DNA of 64,000 nt from JAOUFP01 sp947085825. GTDB taxonomy: Bacteria; Nitrospirota; Thermodesulfovibrionia; Thermodesulfovibrionales; UBA6898. Below are positions 32,124 through 41,530 of this stretch, piece after piece (position 1 is the first letter of the stretch; every line of letters starts with the position of its first letter). A program made the translations under genes and the position numbers. The stretch covers positions 13,489 to 77,488 of the forward strand of contig CAMTXX010000039.1 in the NCBI GenBank assembly GCA_947085825.1, read 5' to 3'. The notes under the pieces are model-generated. The model did not search any database, had not been told where the DNA came from, and saw only the letters and a program-made list of their open reading frames with translations.

Positions 32124-33460
32124 AAATATTTTTTTCCGGAATAGGCGGCAGCGGGGTTTCAGCCATAGCAGGTTTTATGGCTGATAAGGGACATTTTGTT
32201 GCCGGTTCTGACCGGCTTTTTGACCTGTATCCTGATCATCCGGTCCGCAAAAGGCTGGAAGAAAACGGTATTGTCATCTTTCCCCAGAACGGGCAGGGGA
32301 TTGATGGGTCTTCTGATCTTGCTGTTTTTAGTACATCGGTCGAAAGAAACAATCCTGACTATAGAAAGGCTGAAATTCTCGGGATTCCGGTGAAAACCCG
32401 TCCGGAATACCTGGCAGAGCTTGTATCTGATTACAGGACAATAGCTGTTGCAGGAACGAGCGGTAAGTCTACCACTTCGGGAATGCTGGCCTTTCTTATG
32501 CAGAGGCTTGGAATGGCGCCGAATTTTATTGGTGGAGGGAGGGTCAAGCAGTTCAGAACTTTACGAAATTCAGGGAATTATCTTGCGGACAGTTCCGATA
32601 CCCTGATTATCGAGGCCTGTGAGTCTGACGGGACCATAGTCAAATATAAGCCTTCCTATTCTATTATTTTAAACCTTGACCTTGATCATCATTCCATTGC
32701 TCAGACAGCCGGCATGTTTGAAAAACTATCAGATAACACCTCGCAATTTGTGCTTGTTTGTGCTGATGACAAAAATCTGTCAAAGTGCGCTATAAAAAAT
32801 GCACGGTTTTTTTCTATTTATGAGAAATCTGAATATCAGGCAAAGGATGTCGTCAGCTATCAGTTTAAAACGGTTTTTAAGGTCAATGGACAGCAGTATG
32901 AACTTTCGCTGCCCGGTGAGTATAACCTTTATAACGCTCTTGGATGCATTGCATTGCTTTCGGAACTCGGGATGCCTGCGAAGGATATTGCAACCATACT
33001 TCCTGAATTCTCAGGCATAGAAAGAAGATTTGATATCCATCGTAAAGACGGCAGATATCTGGTAATAGACGATTACGCCCATAACCCCCATAAGATTGAC
33101 AGTCTTATGGCTGCGGTAAAGAAGATCAGCGATAAAGTCTGTTATATATTCCAGCCGCATGGCTATGGCCCGACAAAACTTATGAAAGACGGCTACATTG
33201 AAATATTTGCAGAAGGTTTGAGAAGTACTGATCATCTGGTGCTTTTGCCGATTTACTACGCAGGTGGGACGACTGCAAGAGATATTTCAAGCGAAGATAT
33301 TTTAAGAGGCGTAAAGGCTGAAGGAAAGTCTGCTGAAGTTATGGCAGAACGTTTACAATTTTTTGATAGGCCGGGGGAATGGGATACGTATGTGATATTC
33401 GGCGCAAGAGACGACACGCTTTCTGATTTCGCGGAACAGATAGCTGGGATATTGAGGTGA
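32120..33460 (+). CDS. Mur ligase family protein (Mpl/MurC-like)
   Basis: The 446-residue protein has the MurC/Mpl layout: an N-terminal nucleotide domain (FFSGIGGSGVSAIAGF), an ATP loop and a C-terminal ligase domain with VIDDYAHNPHKI near 313-324. The ATP loop reads AGTSGKSTTSGM (111-122) and not the usual GTHGKTTT of MurC/Mpl. It may recycle cell-wall peptides (Mpl) or act on another substrate. MurC of the main pathway would be expected in a dcw cluster elsewhere. It overlaps the U32 gene by four bases. Confidence 0.85.
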   Translation: MKIFFSGIGGSGVSAIAGFMADKGHFVAGSDRLFDLYPDHPVRKRLEENGIVIFPQNGQGIDGSSDLAVFSTSVERNNPDYRKAEILGIPVKTRPEYLAELVSDYRTIAVAGTSGKSTTSGMLAFLMQRLGMAPNFIGGGRVKQFRTLRNSGNYLADSSDTLIIEACESDGTIVKYKPSYSIILNLDLDHHSIAQTAGMFEKLSDNTSQFVLVCADDKNLSKCAIKNARFFSIYEKSEYQAKDVVSYQFKTVFKVNGQQYELSLPGEYNLYNALGCIALLSELGMPAKDIATILPEFSGIERRFDIHRKDGRYLVIDDYAHNPHKIDSLMAAVKKISDKVCYIFQPHGYGPTKLMKDGYIEIFAEGLRSTDHLVLLPIYYAGGTTARDISSEDILRGVKAEGKSAEVMAERLQFFDRPGEWDTYVIFGARDDTLSDFAEQIAGILR

Positions 33461-33525
33461 TAGCATTTCCTTTGCCTGCAAGGAGTTTATTGACAGTTAT
33501 TGTTTTTTTTGTTATTTTTCAATAG

Positions 33526-34308
33526 ATGAAAAAAACTTTTCTTGTTGTCCTTTTATTGCTGACCCTAGCTGAAAAATTGTATGCCTTTGATATTTCAGGG
33601 CTTCAACCCCTTGCCCCGCATGGCGTTTTTTCGACTTTTAGCGCGGAGAGCCTGCAAAAAAGCAAGTCTTCCATAGAAATAGCAGCCGAAAGATCAGGAG
33701 AGGCAAACTTTTACCGATTTTCGGTAAAGACTGCTTATGGCATCAATGATAAGCTGGAATTCAATTTGACTGTTCCTTATGTCTACCATTATTCAGATAA
33801 TAAAAACGGGCTGGAAGATATTGCAATGGGATTGAAGTATCGTTTTTATGACAAAGGGAAATATGGACCTTCTTTGGCATATCTGCTTAAGGCTTCTATC
33901 CCAAGCGGAGACAATGAAATCAGTTCGGATGGCAGAGTGGGGATAGGTATTATTGCCGGCAAGCGGATAGGGCCGTTTAATGGTCATTTGAATTTGTTTT
34001 ATGAGAAGCCCGGCAATTCGAGGTTGAAAGATGAAATATCCATACTGGGAGGGGTAGAGTTTTCAGCTGCGCACAATTTTAAAATACTTAGTGAAATACT
34101 AGTCAAAAAAAGTCACTATACAAATGCATATAATCAAATTGAGGCGCGTTTCGGCTATAGGATAAAAACTACTGAATATATTTATACGACGTTCGGCGCT
34201 GGTCTGGATATTAAGAAAAGAAATCCGGAATACAGAATTTTTATGTCAGTTAATTTTACCTCCCCTTATGAAAAGAAAAAGCTCAAAAAAATTATTGAAG
34301 AAGAGTAA
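33526..34308 (+). CDS. Outer-membrane beta-barrel protein (MetA-type porin-like)
   Basis: The 260-residue protein has a Sec signal peptide (residues 1-20, ending LYAF). Amphipathic strands follow, with alternating aromatics: YGINDKLEFNLTVPYVYHYS, GLEDIAMGLKYRF, GPSLAYLLKASIPSGDN, FGYRIKTTEYIYTTFGAGL. This resembles the phenol_MetA_deg / transporter family of outer-membrane barrels of unknown cargo. The C-terminus is a lysine- and glutamate-rich tail and not a terminal Phe strand. It lies just upstream of tatA-tatC. Confidence 0.78.
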   Translation: MKKTFLVVLLLLTLAEKLYAFDISGLQPLAPHGVFSTFSAESLQKSKSSIEIAAERSGEANFYRFSVKTAYGINDKLEFNLTVPYVYHYSDNKNGLEDIAMGLKYRFYDKGKYGPSLAYLLKASIPSGDNEISSDGRVGIGIIAGKRIGPFNGHLNLFYEKPGNSRLKDEISILGGVEFSAAHNFKILSEILVKKSHYTNAYNQIEARFGYRIKTTEYIYTTFGAGLDIKKRNPEYRIFMSVNFTSPYEKKKLKKIIEEE

Positions 34309-34330
34309 GGCCCTCTGAGGAGTTATTGTT

Positions 34331-34597
34331 ATGTTTGATATCGGAATGCAGGAGTTAATCATAATATTTGTGGTTGCTCTTCTCGTTTTTGGGCCTAAAA
34401 AACTGCCTGAGATCAGCAGAACGCTCGGAAAATGGGTTGTTGAGATTAGAAGAGGCATTAATATAGCAAAGAGCCAGATGGAGGAAGAGCTAAGAGAGGA
34501 TTTCAAGACGCCTGAAGATATTGTTCAATCTCTCCCGAAAGATGATGCAGGTGAGAAAGTGGTGTGTCAAAACGGAGAGGCAGAGGGAAAAAATTAA
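34331..34597 (+). CDS. tatA: Twin-arginine translocase subunit TatA/TatB
   Basis: The 88-residue protein has an N-terminal membrane helix (residues about 6-20), the hinge FGPKKLPEISRTLGKW and an amphipathic helix, and then a charged tail. FGPKKLPE is found in both TatA and TatB. The Glu-8 position (MQELIIIF) suits TatB-like proteins, so a bifunctional TatA/B is possible. tatC follows with no gap after the TAA. Confidence 0.92.
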   Translation: MFDIGMQELIIIFVVALLVFGPKKLPEISRTLGKWVVEIRRGINIAKSQMEEELREDFKTPEDIVQSLPKDDAGEKVVCQNGEAEGKN

Positions 34598-35368
34598 TTG
34601 AAAGATTCAAAACTGCCTTTGACAGAGCATCTCTCAGAACTCCGAAAAAGGATTTTAATATCCGTAGCGGTCCTGTTTACAGCTTTTCTCTTTAGTTTTA
34701 ACTATTCTGAAGAGTTGTTTAACCTTCTTACTCTTCCTCTAAAAACGGAAATAAAACTTAATTTTACAAATCCATATATTCACATAAACGAGAAAGTTGC
34801 CCCGCCTCTCGTTTTTTTTGCGGTTGCCGAGGCTTTTTGGATGCATCTTAAAGTCTCTTTTGTCGCGGCTTTTATTGTCTCATTGCCTGTAATCTTTTAT
34901 CAATTGTGGAGTTTTATTTCCCCGGGCCTGCTTGAAAAAGAGAAAAAATATGTCATGCCTTTTGTGCTGTTTGCCTCTCTGCTTTTCCTGGTCGGAGCCT
35001 TGTTCTGTTTTGTTATTATACTGCCTTTTGCAATCACTTTTTTGCTTGGATACAAAACAGCTTCTTTCACTCCCATGCTATCGGTCGCAAAATATATCGA
35101 TTTCTGCCTGAAACTCATCCTTGCCTTTGGAACTGTTTTCGAACTCCCTCTGGTTATACTCTTTTTGACGAGATTCGGGTTTGTTTCACCAAAGACCCTT
35201 GCAAAACATAGAAAATATGCGGTCCTTTTTTCTTTTGTAGCAGCAGCGATTCTTACACCTACTCCTGATGCCTTTAATCAGGTTTTAATGGCCGTCCCTA
35301 TCATTATTTTATATGAAATCGGCATACTTTTATCTATAATTATCTACAGGAAAAAGAAAAGTGCCTAA
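34598..35368 (+). CDS. tatC: Sec-independent translocase subunit TatC
   Basis: TatC recognises twin-arginine signal peptides and nucleates the Tat translocase. The 256-residue protein has the N-terminal PLTEHLSELRKRI (residues 6-18), six hydrophobic helices, and SFVAAFIVSLPVIFYQLWSF followed by PGLLEKEKKYV. It starts with TTG at 34598 directly after the tatA stop. Its end overlaps the next gene by eight bases. Substrates may include cofactor-bearing envelope redox enzymes. Confidence 0.95.
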   Translation: MKDSKLPLTEHLSELRKRILISVAVLFTAFLFSFNYSEELFNLLTLPLKTEIKLNFTNPYIHINEKVAPPLVFFAVAEAFWMHLKVSFVAAFIVSLPVIFYQLWSFISPGLLEKEKKYVMPFVLFASLLFLVGALFCFVIILPFAITFLLGYKTASFTPMLSVAKYIDFCLKLILAFGTVFELPLVILFLTRFGFVSPKTLAKHRKYAVLFSFVAAAILTPTPDAFNQVLMAVPIIILYEIGILLSIIIYRKKKSA

Positions 35369-35639
35369 TGTAAAAGGTAAAAGTTTAAAAGCGCTTACTC
35401 TGGATATTGCTGAAGGGTATACAGCAGTGAACCCGATATTTCTAAAATTGTTTGGACCTGAACAATTAAAAGAAATTTACAGGACAATATCCAAAACACA
35501 AAATGATATCAGAGGAGAAAGATTCCCCTCTAATGATTTAACTGCGATAAGAATCCGGAACCTCAAATTACAGAGATTGCACTCAGCATCAATGGTTATA
35601 AGGAATTTCGCAAAGGAAAGAAAAATTACGCTTTTATAG
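35361..35639 (+). CDS. Small basic protein of unknown function
   Basis: The 92-residue frame starts with GTG 35361 inside the end of tatC and stops seven bases before the HEAT-repeat gene. No domain is recognised. The middle (FLKLFGPEQLKEIYRTISKT) and C-terminal part (RIRNLKLQRLHSASMVIRNF) look helical and basic. The tight position supports a real, co-translated gene, perhaps tied to the downstream signalling pair. Confidence 0.6.
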   Translation: MPNVKGKSLKALTLDIAEGYTAVNPIFLKLFGPEQLKEIYRTISKTQNDIRGERFPSNDLTAIRIRNLKLQRLHSASMVIRNFAKERKITLL

Positions 35640-35645
35640 CTGATT

Positions 35646-37289
35646 ATGGAAATAAACGAAGAAATCAAGGCAGTTAAGGATGTAATCCAGGCGATCCTGA
35701 AATCGAAGAAGCTTTTAAGGATGTACCCTGCGAATAACCCTATCTATGTTAAAACGCTTGAAGATACTTATGCCAAATTCAAGGAATTCTTTTATTACAA
35801 CGATGAGTTGCACCTGAAAATAAAACAGAATGAAATCTATTGCGGCTCTGAACAGGTTTACAGCAGTTCTGAAAAAGAAGATAATCTGGCGTTTTTTTTC
35901 TTCAAGGATGGTCTTCGGGAAATTACCTTCAAAAAAGCCCTGACAAATGATGAAATGGAAGTTTTTTTAAAGGTCATCACGCTGGATTTTGACACCGAAG
36001 TGATTGATGACGACATTGTAACGCTTTTCTGGGAAAAAGATTTCCAGAATATCCAATATGTTGTTGATGAGTCTGTCCTTGTTGATGAGGAAGATTATGA
36101 GTCTGCTGCTGTTAAAGAAGTAAAAGAAGAGGCTAACGAACCTGACAATTTAATGAGGGCCTATGAGGATGCCTTTAAAGAAAGTGATATTTTAAAGGAG
36201 GCCTCAATTGTTCCGCTGACAGACAAGGACCTGCAGATTCTGCTTCAAGAATTCGAAAAGGACGCTCAGGAAAAAACAGGTAAGCTGGTCAATATTTTAT
36301 TTGAAATGATGTATCTCTCTGAAACACGACATGACTTTGAGGATGTTTCAGTTTTCCTGATAAATACTATTGATTATGCGGTAATACGCGGGGAAATTCA
36401 TATTATAACCGATATACTTTCCAGACTGAAGGAACTTCTTGAGAATAAAAAAATATCCGATGAAATAAAAAAATATATAAAAAAGGTGATACTTTTTGCA
36501 GGAAGTGAGATTGTGATAAACCATCTGGGAGAACTCCTTGACAGCGGACAGGATATTGATGAAAGAATATTTGCTGATCTTGTCAAATATCTTGATAAAA
36601 ATGCAATAATCCCATTTTTGAAAATACTTGGCGAATTAAAAAGTATACACTCAAGAAAAATAGTCATTGATGCCCTTATCTATTTGGGCCCAAAAGACAT
36701 TACGCTGCTTTCAAGCGGTCTGAACGATACTCGATGGTATGTTGTCAGAAATATAATTTATATACTACGCAAAATTGCCGACAAAAGGGCTGTAGACTTT
36801 TTATTGAAAACAGTAAAACATGGTGATATCCGTGTGAAAAAAGAGGTCATCAGAGCGCTCGGAGAACTTGGAGGATCAGGGGTTATCATAGCGCTTAGAG
36901 ATGCCCTTGATGATGCAGAAGAACAAATACGGGCTGCGTCATTGAAGGCGCTCGGCAATATCAGTTCAGAAGCTGCAAAAAGGATTATTCTGGATAAAAT
37001 GAGAGATAAAAACTTTAAAGACAAGGAATTTGATGAAAAAAAGGGGTATTTTGAAATCATTTCTAAATGGAAGGACAAAGAAGTGTTTGATTTTCTCGTG
37101 GAAACATTAAAGAAAAAAACTTTTTTTAGAAATGCAAAAAATGATGAAAACAGGGCCTGCGCTGCTTACAGTTTGGGATTACTCGGGAATAAGGATGCGC
37201 TGAGCATCCTTAATAAGTATAAAAATGAAAGCAGCAAATTAATAAATGAGTTTGCTTTTACTGCAATAAGAAAGCTGGAACATGAGTGA
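35646..37289 (+). CDS. HEAT-repeat protein
   Basis: The 547-residue soluble protein has an N-terminal part (about 1-120) resembling the N-terminus of the next protein, with KSKKLLRMYPANNPIYVKTL here and VVRTAQIHDPNNVAISSSIS there. An acidic linker (about 140-180) follows, then helical repeats of HEAT type from about 320 to 540 (KAVDFLLKTVKHGDIRVKKE-type units, RAASLKALGNI). HEAT arrays mediate protein contacts. The adjacent HD-GYP overlaps by eight bases, so the two probably work in one complex. Confidence 0.82.
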   Translation: MEINEEIKAVKDVIQAILKSKKLLRMYPANNPIYVKTLEDTYAKFKEFFYYNDELHLKIKQNEIYCGSEQVYSSSEKEDNLAFFFFKDGLREITFKKALTNDEMEVFLKVITLDFDTEVIDDDIVTLFWEKDFQNIQYVVDESVLVDEEDYESAAVKEVKEEANEPDNLMRAYEDAFKESDILKEASIVPLTDKDLQILLQEFEKDAQEKTGKLVNILFEMMYLSETRHDFEDVSVFLINTIDYAVIRGEIHIITDILSRLKELLENKKISDEIKKYIKKVILFAGSEIVINHLGELLDSGQDIDERIFADLVKYLDKNAIIPFLKILGELKSIHSRKIVIDALIYLGPKDITLLSSGLNDTRWYVVRNIIYILRKIADKRAVDFLLKTVKHGDIRVKKEVIRALGELGGSGVIIALRDALDDAEEQIRAASLKALGNISSEAAKRIILDKMRDKNFKDKEFDEKKGYFEIISKWKDKEVFDFLVETLKKKTFFRNAKNDENRACAAYSLGLLGNKDALSILNKYKNESSKLINEFAFTAIRKLEHE

Positions 37290-38688
37290 CAAGGAAGAAT
37301 TAAATCTGCAGAAAAACGCAAAAGATTTGATCAATCAAATCTCAATAGTAGTCCGTACTGCACAGATACATGATCCAAATAATGTGGCAATTTCATCTTC
37401 TATAAGCAAATTTGTATCTATCATCAACGTGCTTCTTGATAAAGAAAATCTTATAAATCTTGAACTAAGAGGAGAATTTTTTTATATAAATGAATACAGA
37501 ATACGATATCCTCTTGAGTATTTGCTTAACTTTGATTTCCTTGTCAGGGAGTTCAAAAAGAGAGAGCTGGGGGGCGTAACCTTTAAACACCAGATAAAGA
37601 TGGATGACATAAAGATATTTATTAAGGCTTTTATCTCATCGCCTTTTTCGGATGACCCCTTCAATACTTTCGAAGAAATAATGTCAGACGTGCTGAGTAT
37701 CGAAATCGGGAGACTGAAAACAATAGCAGATGACGCAGATTCGCTTGACGTAAGGAAAATGATCAAAAAAACCTACTTTAGCGCGGTTTCTCAGACAAAA
37801 GGCATAATGAACAAAATCAAGAGTGGTGAAAAGGTAAATATTACAAAAACAAAACGTATAATGGAATCTATGGTTGACCATATTCTTGAGGAAGAGCAAC
37901 TTTTGCTGGGTATGACCGCTATTAAAGATTATGATGAGTATACCTATCACCATTCCGTAAACGTCAGCATACTGTCAATCGCCTTGGGGCAGAGACTCGG
38001 CCTAAACCGGAAGATGCTCACAGAACTTGGCATGGTTGCCTTATTTCATGATACAGGCAAGACCGAGGTTCCCGGTGAAGTACTCAGAAAACCAACAAAT
38101 TTTACTGATGATGAGTGGAAAATTATCAAAAAACATCCTATGTGGGGACTCAGGGCGATATTAAAACTAAAAAAACTGGATGAGCTTTCCATAAAATCCG
38201 CCATAGTTTCTTTTGAGCACCATATGAATATTGACCATACCGGATACCCTGAAGTACGGCAAAAAAAGGAGCTGGATTTATTCAGCCGAATTGTCAGCCT
38301 TGCTGATCAATATGATGCAATGACTTCTTCAAGGGTATATTCGAGAATCCCCATGGCTCCGGATAAGGCGCTCAGTGTCATGATGGAAAGATCTGGCACT
38401 CAACTGGATCCGTTACTTTTTAAGTTCTTCATTAATATGGTTGGGGTTTATCCTGTCGGCACTTTGGTCATGCTTGACTCAAAAGAACTTGGTCTTGTCA
38501 CTGAGAGTAATCAGATTTTTCCATCAAGGCCGAGAGTGCTTCTTATAATTGACAATCAGGGGAAAAAAACAGAAAGACTGATCGTTGACCTGACTGAAAA
38601 AGATGAGCAGGATAATTACCTTCGATCTATAATAAAAACAATGGATCCCAATAAATATAAAATAAATCTTGCTGAATATCTCCTTTAG
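37282..38688 (+). CDS. HD-GYP domain phosphodiesterase
   Basis: HD-GYP proteins hydrolyse cyclic di-GMP. In this 468-residue protein the domain spans about 215-400. It has HHS (223-225), HDTGK (256-260), HPMWG (285-289), EHH near 312-314 and HTGYPE (319-324), so metal ligands and the GYP loop are kept. The N-terminal 200 residues are an accessory region similar to that of the HEAT protein. A C-terminal beta segment (about 405-445) follows. It pairs with the PilZ protein and the GGDEF synthase of this window as parts of c-di-GMP control. Confidence 0.92.
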   Translation: MSDKEELNLQKNAKDLINQISIVVRTAQIHDPNNVAISSSISKFVSIINVLLDKENLINLELRGEFFYINEYRIRYPLEYLLNFDFLVREFKKRELGGVTFKHQIKMDDIKIFIKAFISSPFSDDPFNTFEEIMSDVLSIEIGRLKTIADDADSLDVRKMIKKTYFSAVSQTKGIMNKIKSGEKVNITKTKRIMESMVDHILEEEQLLLGMTAIKDYDEYTYHHSVNVSILSIALGQRLGLNRKMLTELGMVALFHDTGKTEVPGEVLRKPTNFTDDEWKIIKKHPMWGLRAILKLKKLDELSIKSAIVSFEHHMNIDHTGYPEVRQKKELDLFSRIVSLADQYDAMTSSRVYSRIPMAPDKALSVMMERSGTQLDPLLFKFFINMVGVYPVGTLVMLDSKELGLVTESNQIFPSRPRVLLIIDNQGKKTERLIVDLTEKDEQDNYLRSIIKTMDPNKYKINLAEYLL

Positions 38689-38732
38689 TGCTTGCCAATG
38701 CAGTTGTTTGCCGGATTTTAAGATGTAACATA

Positions 38733-38762
38733 TTGACTTTTCATGTAAATATAGTCTTTAAT
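38733..38762 (+). promoter_or_regulatory. Probable promoter of rplU-rpmA
   Basis: TTGACT (38733-38738) and TTTAAT (38757-38762) are separated by 18 bases, 23 bases before the rplU ATG. A GGAGGTGAT ribosome site lies at 38771-38779. Confidence 0.55.
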
Positions 38763-38785
38763 ATATATTCGGAGGTGATATATAT

Positions 38786-39103
38786 ATGTATGCGGTAATA
38801 GAAAACGGTGGACATCAGCACAAAGTTTTTCCTGGTGATATGATTAAAGTACAAAAGATTGAAGCTGACAACGGCACAGAAATAAGCTTGGACAAGGTGC
38901 TTCTTATTTTGAAAGATGAAAATGTTTCAGTAGGTAATCCATTTGTTAAAAATGCGATAGTCAAGGCAGAAATTCAGGGTATTGAAAAAGCAGCAAAGGC
39001 TCTGATCTTCAAGAAAAAACCGAGAAAAGGGCACAAGAAGCTTAGAGGCCATAGGCAGAATTACACGGTTTTAAAGATAATAGATATAGTATCCGGAGGA
39101 TAG
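38786..39103 (+). CDS. rplU: 50S ribosomal protein L21
   Basis: The 105-residue protein has the L21 start MYAVIENGGHQHKVFPGD and the C-terminal basic motif FKKKPRKGHKKLRGHRQNYT. GGAGGTGAT is a very strong ribosome site six bases upstream. rpmA follows one base after the stop. The rplU-rpmA-obgE order is the standard bacterial arrangement. Confidence 0.97.
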   Translation: MYAVIENGGHQHKVFPGDMIKVQKIEADNGTEISLDKVLLILKDENVSVGNPFVKNAIVKAEIQGIEKAAKALIFKKKPRKGHKKLRGHRQNYTVLKIIDIVSGG

Positions 39104-39104
39104 A

Positions 39105-39368
39105 ATGGCACACAAAAAAGGAGTTGGAAGTTCAAGAAACGGACGTGATAGCGAAGCGCAACGGCTTGGCATAAAGAGATTTGGCGGTCAGCTTGTTAAG
39201 TCTGGCAATATACTTGTTCGCCAGAGAGGGACAAAATTTCATCCAGGCAATAACGTAAAAAAGGGGTCTGATGATACTCTTTTTGCAACGGTTGATGGTA
39301 TTGTGAATTTTGAAAGAAAAGACAGGAACAGATTGAAAATAAGTGTATACCCGACACTACAGGAATAA
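39105..39368 (+). CDS. rpmA: 50S ribosomal protein L27
   Basis: The 87-residue protein has the L27 N-terminus AHKKGVGSSRNGRDSEAQRLG, next to the peptidyl-transferase centre, and GNILVRQRGTKFHPGNNV. No N-terminal leader needing proteolysis is seen; it begins MAHKKG. It is followed by a rho-independent hairpin and obgE. Confidence 0.97.
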   Translation: MAHKKGVGSSRNGRDSEAQRLGIKRFGGQLVKSGNILVRQRGTKFHPGNNVKKGSDDTLFATVDGIVNFERKDRNRLKISVYPTLQE

Positions 39369-39388
39369 GATTAAAATATACAGGGATA

Positions 39389-39418
39389 AAAAGGGCAGAG
39401 GTCACTCTGCCTTTTTTA
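39389..39418 (+). terminator. Rho-independent terminator after rpmA
   Basis: A 7-base G/C-rich stem (GGCAGAG 39394-39400, CTCTGCC 39405-39411), extended by A-T pairs, has a 4-base loop and is followed by TTTTTTATT. It lies 21 bases past the rpmA stop and before obgE, so it may reduce obgE expression relative to the ribosomal genes. Confidence 0.85.
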
Positions 39419-39428
39419 TTGGTAAATA

Positions 39429-40430
39429 ATGCAATTTATTGATTATGCTAAAATATTTGTGGAGAGCGGATGTGGGGGAAAGGGTTGCGTAAGTTTTCGT
39501 AGAGAAAAGTACGTTCCAAGAGGCGGTCCCAATGGGGGAGACGGGGGAAAAGGCGGTGATATAATCATCAGGGCATCAGCCCAGATTAACACACTTCTTG
39601 ATTTTAAATATAAAAGAGAATACCATGCTAAAAATGGACAGAATGGCATGGGGAAAAAAATGCATGGGAAAAATGCAGAAGACCTGATCATACCTGTCCC
39701 TACGGGGACAGTAATAAGGGATGCTGATTCAAATGAGGTAATTACTGATCTCATCAAGGATGGCGACTATTTCATTGCAGTAAAAGGAGGCAGGGGAGGG
39801 CTTGGAAATGCTCACTTTGCTACCCCGACCAAACAAGTCCCAAGGTTTGCACAACCCGGAGAACAGGGACAAGAAGCGTGGCTGATTCTTGAATTAAAAT
39901 TAATTGCAGATGTCGGACTTATCGGCCTCCCTAATGCCGGCAAATCAACATTAATATCCGTTATTTCCTCTGCCAAACCTAAAATTGCTGATTATCCTTT
40001 TACTACACTTGTTCCAAACCTCGGAGTTGTAAAACTAAAAGAACATGGCAGTTGTGTTGTGGCTGACATCCCTGGATTGATAGAGGGAGCGCATAGAGGC
40101 GCTGGTTTGGGAATAAGGTTTTTAAGGCATATAGAACGTACGCGTATATTCCTTCACCTTATTGACGTGTCTGACACTGCCGATGATGACCCTGTTGCCC
40201 GGTATCTCAAAATAAGAAAAGAACTGGAAATGTATAGCCCTGACCTGCTTTTAAAATCAGAAGCTATCATAGCCACCAAAATAGATAGTGTTACAGATAA
40301 AACAAGTCTCAACATGCTGAAAAAATATTGCGTATCTAACCGGATTGATTTTATGGAAATATCATCAGTGACTAACAAGGGAATAAGGACGCTTATAAAT
40401 TATCTAAGTAAAGCGCTGGAAAGAAAATAA
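39429..40430 (+). CDS. obgE: Obg GTPase
   Basis: ObgE is a ribosome-associated GTPase needed for 50S assembly and stress control. The 333-residue protein has the Gly-rich Obg fold (KGCVSFRREKYVPRGGPNGG, residues 18-37), the G1 loop GLPNAGKS near 165-172, DIPG in switch II, and a TKID G4 motif. No C-terminal OCT domain is present; the protein ends after the G domain. Its stop overlaps proB by one base (TAATG). Confidence 0.96.
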   Translation: MQFIDYAKIFVESGCGGKGCVSFRREKYVPRGGPNGGDGGKGGDIIIRASAQINTLLDFKYKREYHAKNGQNGMGKKMHGKNAEDLIIPVPTGTVIRDADSNEVITDLIKDGDYFIAVKGGRGGLGNAHFATPTKQVPRFAQPGEQGQEAWLILELKLIADVGLIGLPNAGKSTLISVISSAKPKIADYPFTTLVPNLGVVKLKEHGSCVVADIPGLIEGAHRGAGLGIRFLRHIERTRIFLHLIDVSDTADDDPVARYLKIRKELEMYSPDLLLKSEAIIATKIDSVTDKTSLNMLKKYCVSNRIDFMEISSVTNKGIRTLINYLSKALERK

Positions 40431-41530
40431 TGGGGAAGAAAGTCATCATTAAAATAGGCAGTAATATACTCTCAAATGAACTCAGGGGATTGGATACGGA
40501 TACCATCAGGAATCTTGCGAAACATATCTCGAAGATTTCATCTGCAGGATATGAAGTGGTAATCGTGTCTTCTGGGGCGATTGCAGCGGGCATGAAAAAA
40601 CTTGGCTTGAAATCCAAGCCCAAAGATATCATATTGAAGCAGGCTGCGGCGGCTATTGGACAAAGCAGCCTCATGTGGGCCTATGAAAAGGCTTTCGCGG
40701 AATATGAACATAAAGTAGCGCAGATTTTACTGACAAGAGAAGATTTTTCTGACAGAAAAAAATACATCAATTCGAAAAACACCATATTAACTTTGCTGTC
40801 TTACGGAATCATTCCAGTGATTAATGAAAATGATACTGTTGCAACCGATGAGATTAAATTTGGCGATAACGATAATCTTGCGGCCCTTGTTGCGATCCTT
40901 GTTGAGGCTGAAAGACTGGTGATACTTTCCGATGTTGATGGTCTCTATGAGGCGGATCCCCGGGGCAATTCCAGCGCCAGACTAATACCATATGTTGAGG
41001 AGATCACTTCCGGCATTGAAAATATTGCAGGTGAAACAGGAAGCGCTGTTGGTACAGGCGGAATGTACTCAAAAGTCCTGGCAGCAAAAAAAGCAACTTC
41101 TCATGGAATTGCTGTTAATATTACCAGTGGAAAAAAACCTGAACTGCTCAGCTTGCTATTTGAAGGTAAAGAGGTAGGAACTTTTTTTTCGCCTTGCAAA
41201 GAAAGAATTTCTCATAAAAAAGGCTGGATCGCATACAGTAGTCGCCCTAAGGGATCCATTGCCCTGGATGAAGGAGCTGTAAAGGCAATAACCGAGATGG
41301 GAAAGAGCCTTTTGCCGACAGGCATTATAAATATTGAAGGGAATTTTGAGGTTGGAGACCCTGTAAATTGCCTGAATTCTCAAGGAAAACCTGTTGCAAA
41401 GGGGCTTATTAATTATTCATCATCGGACATGAATAAGATCATAGGAAGAAAAACATCTGAGATAGAAGGTATTCTTGGTTATAAGTACTCGGATGAAGCT
41501 ATTCATAGAGACAATATGGTTATTCTTTAA
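40430..41530 (+). CDS. proB: Glutamate 5-kinase
   Basis: ProB phosphorylates glutamate in proline synthesis. The 366-residue protein has the amino-acid-kinase domain with IKIGSNILSN, VSSGAIAAGMKKLG and NENDTVATDEIKFGDND, and a C-terminal PUA domain (about 275-355, beginning KGSIALDEGAVKAI). It is translationally coupled to obgE and its stop overlaps the convergent DUF4416 stop by four bases. proA is not adjacent. Confidence 0.96.
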   Translation: MGKKVIIKIGSNILSNELRGLDTDTIRNLAKHISKISSAGYEVVIVSSGAIAAGMKKLGLKSKPKDIILKQAAAAIGQSSLMWAYEKAFAEYEHKVAQILLTREDFSDRKKYINSKNTILTLLSYGIIPVINENDTVATDEIKFGDNDNLAALVAILVEAERLVILSDVDGLYEADPRGNSSARLIPYVEEITSGIENIAGETGSAVGTGGMYSKVLAAKKATSHGIAVNITSGKKPELLSLLFEGKEVGTFFSPCKERISHKKGWIAYSSRPKGSIALDEGAVKAITEMGKSLLPTGIINIEGNFEVGDPVNCLNSQGKPVAKGLINYSSSDMNKIIGRKTSEIEGILGYKYSDEAIHRDNMVIL

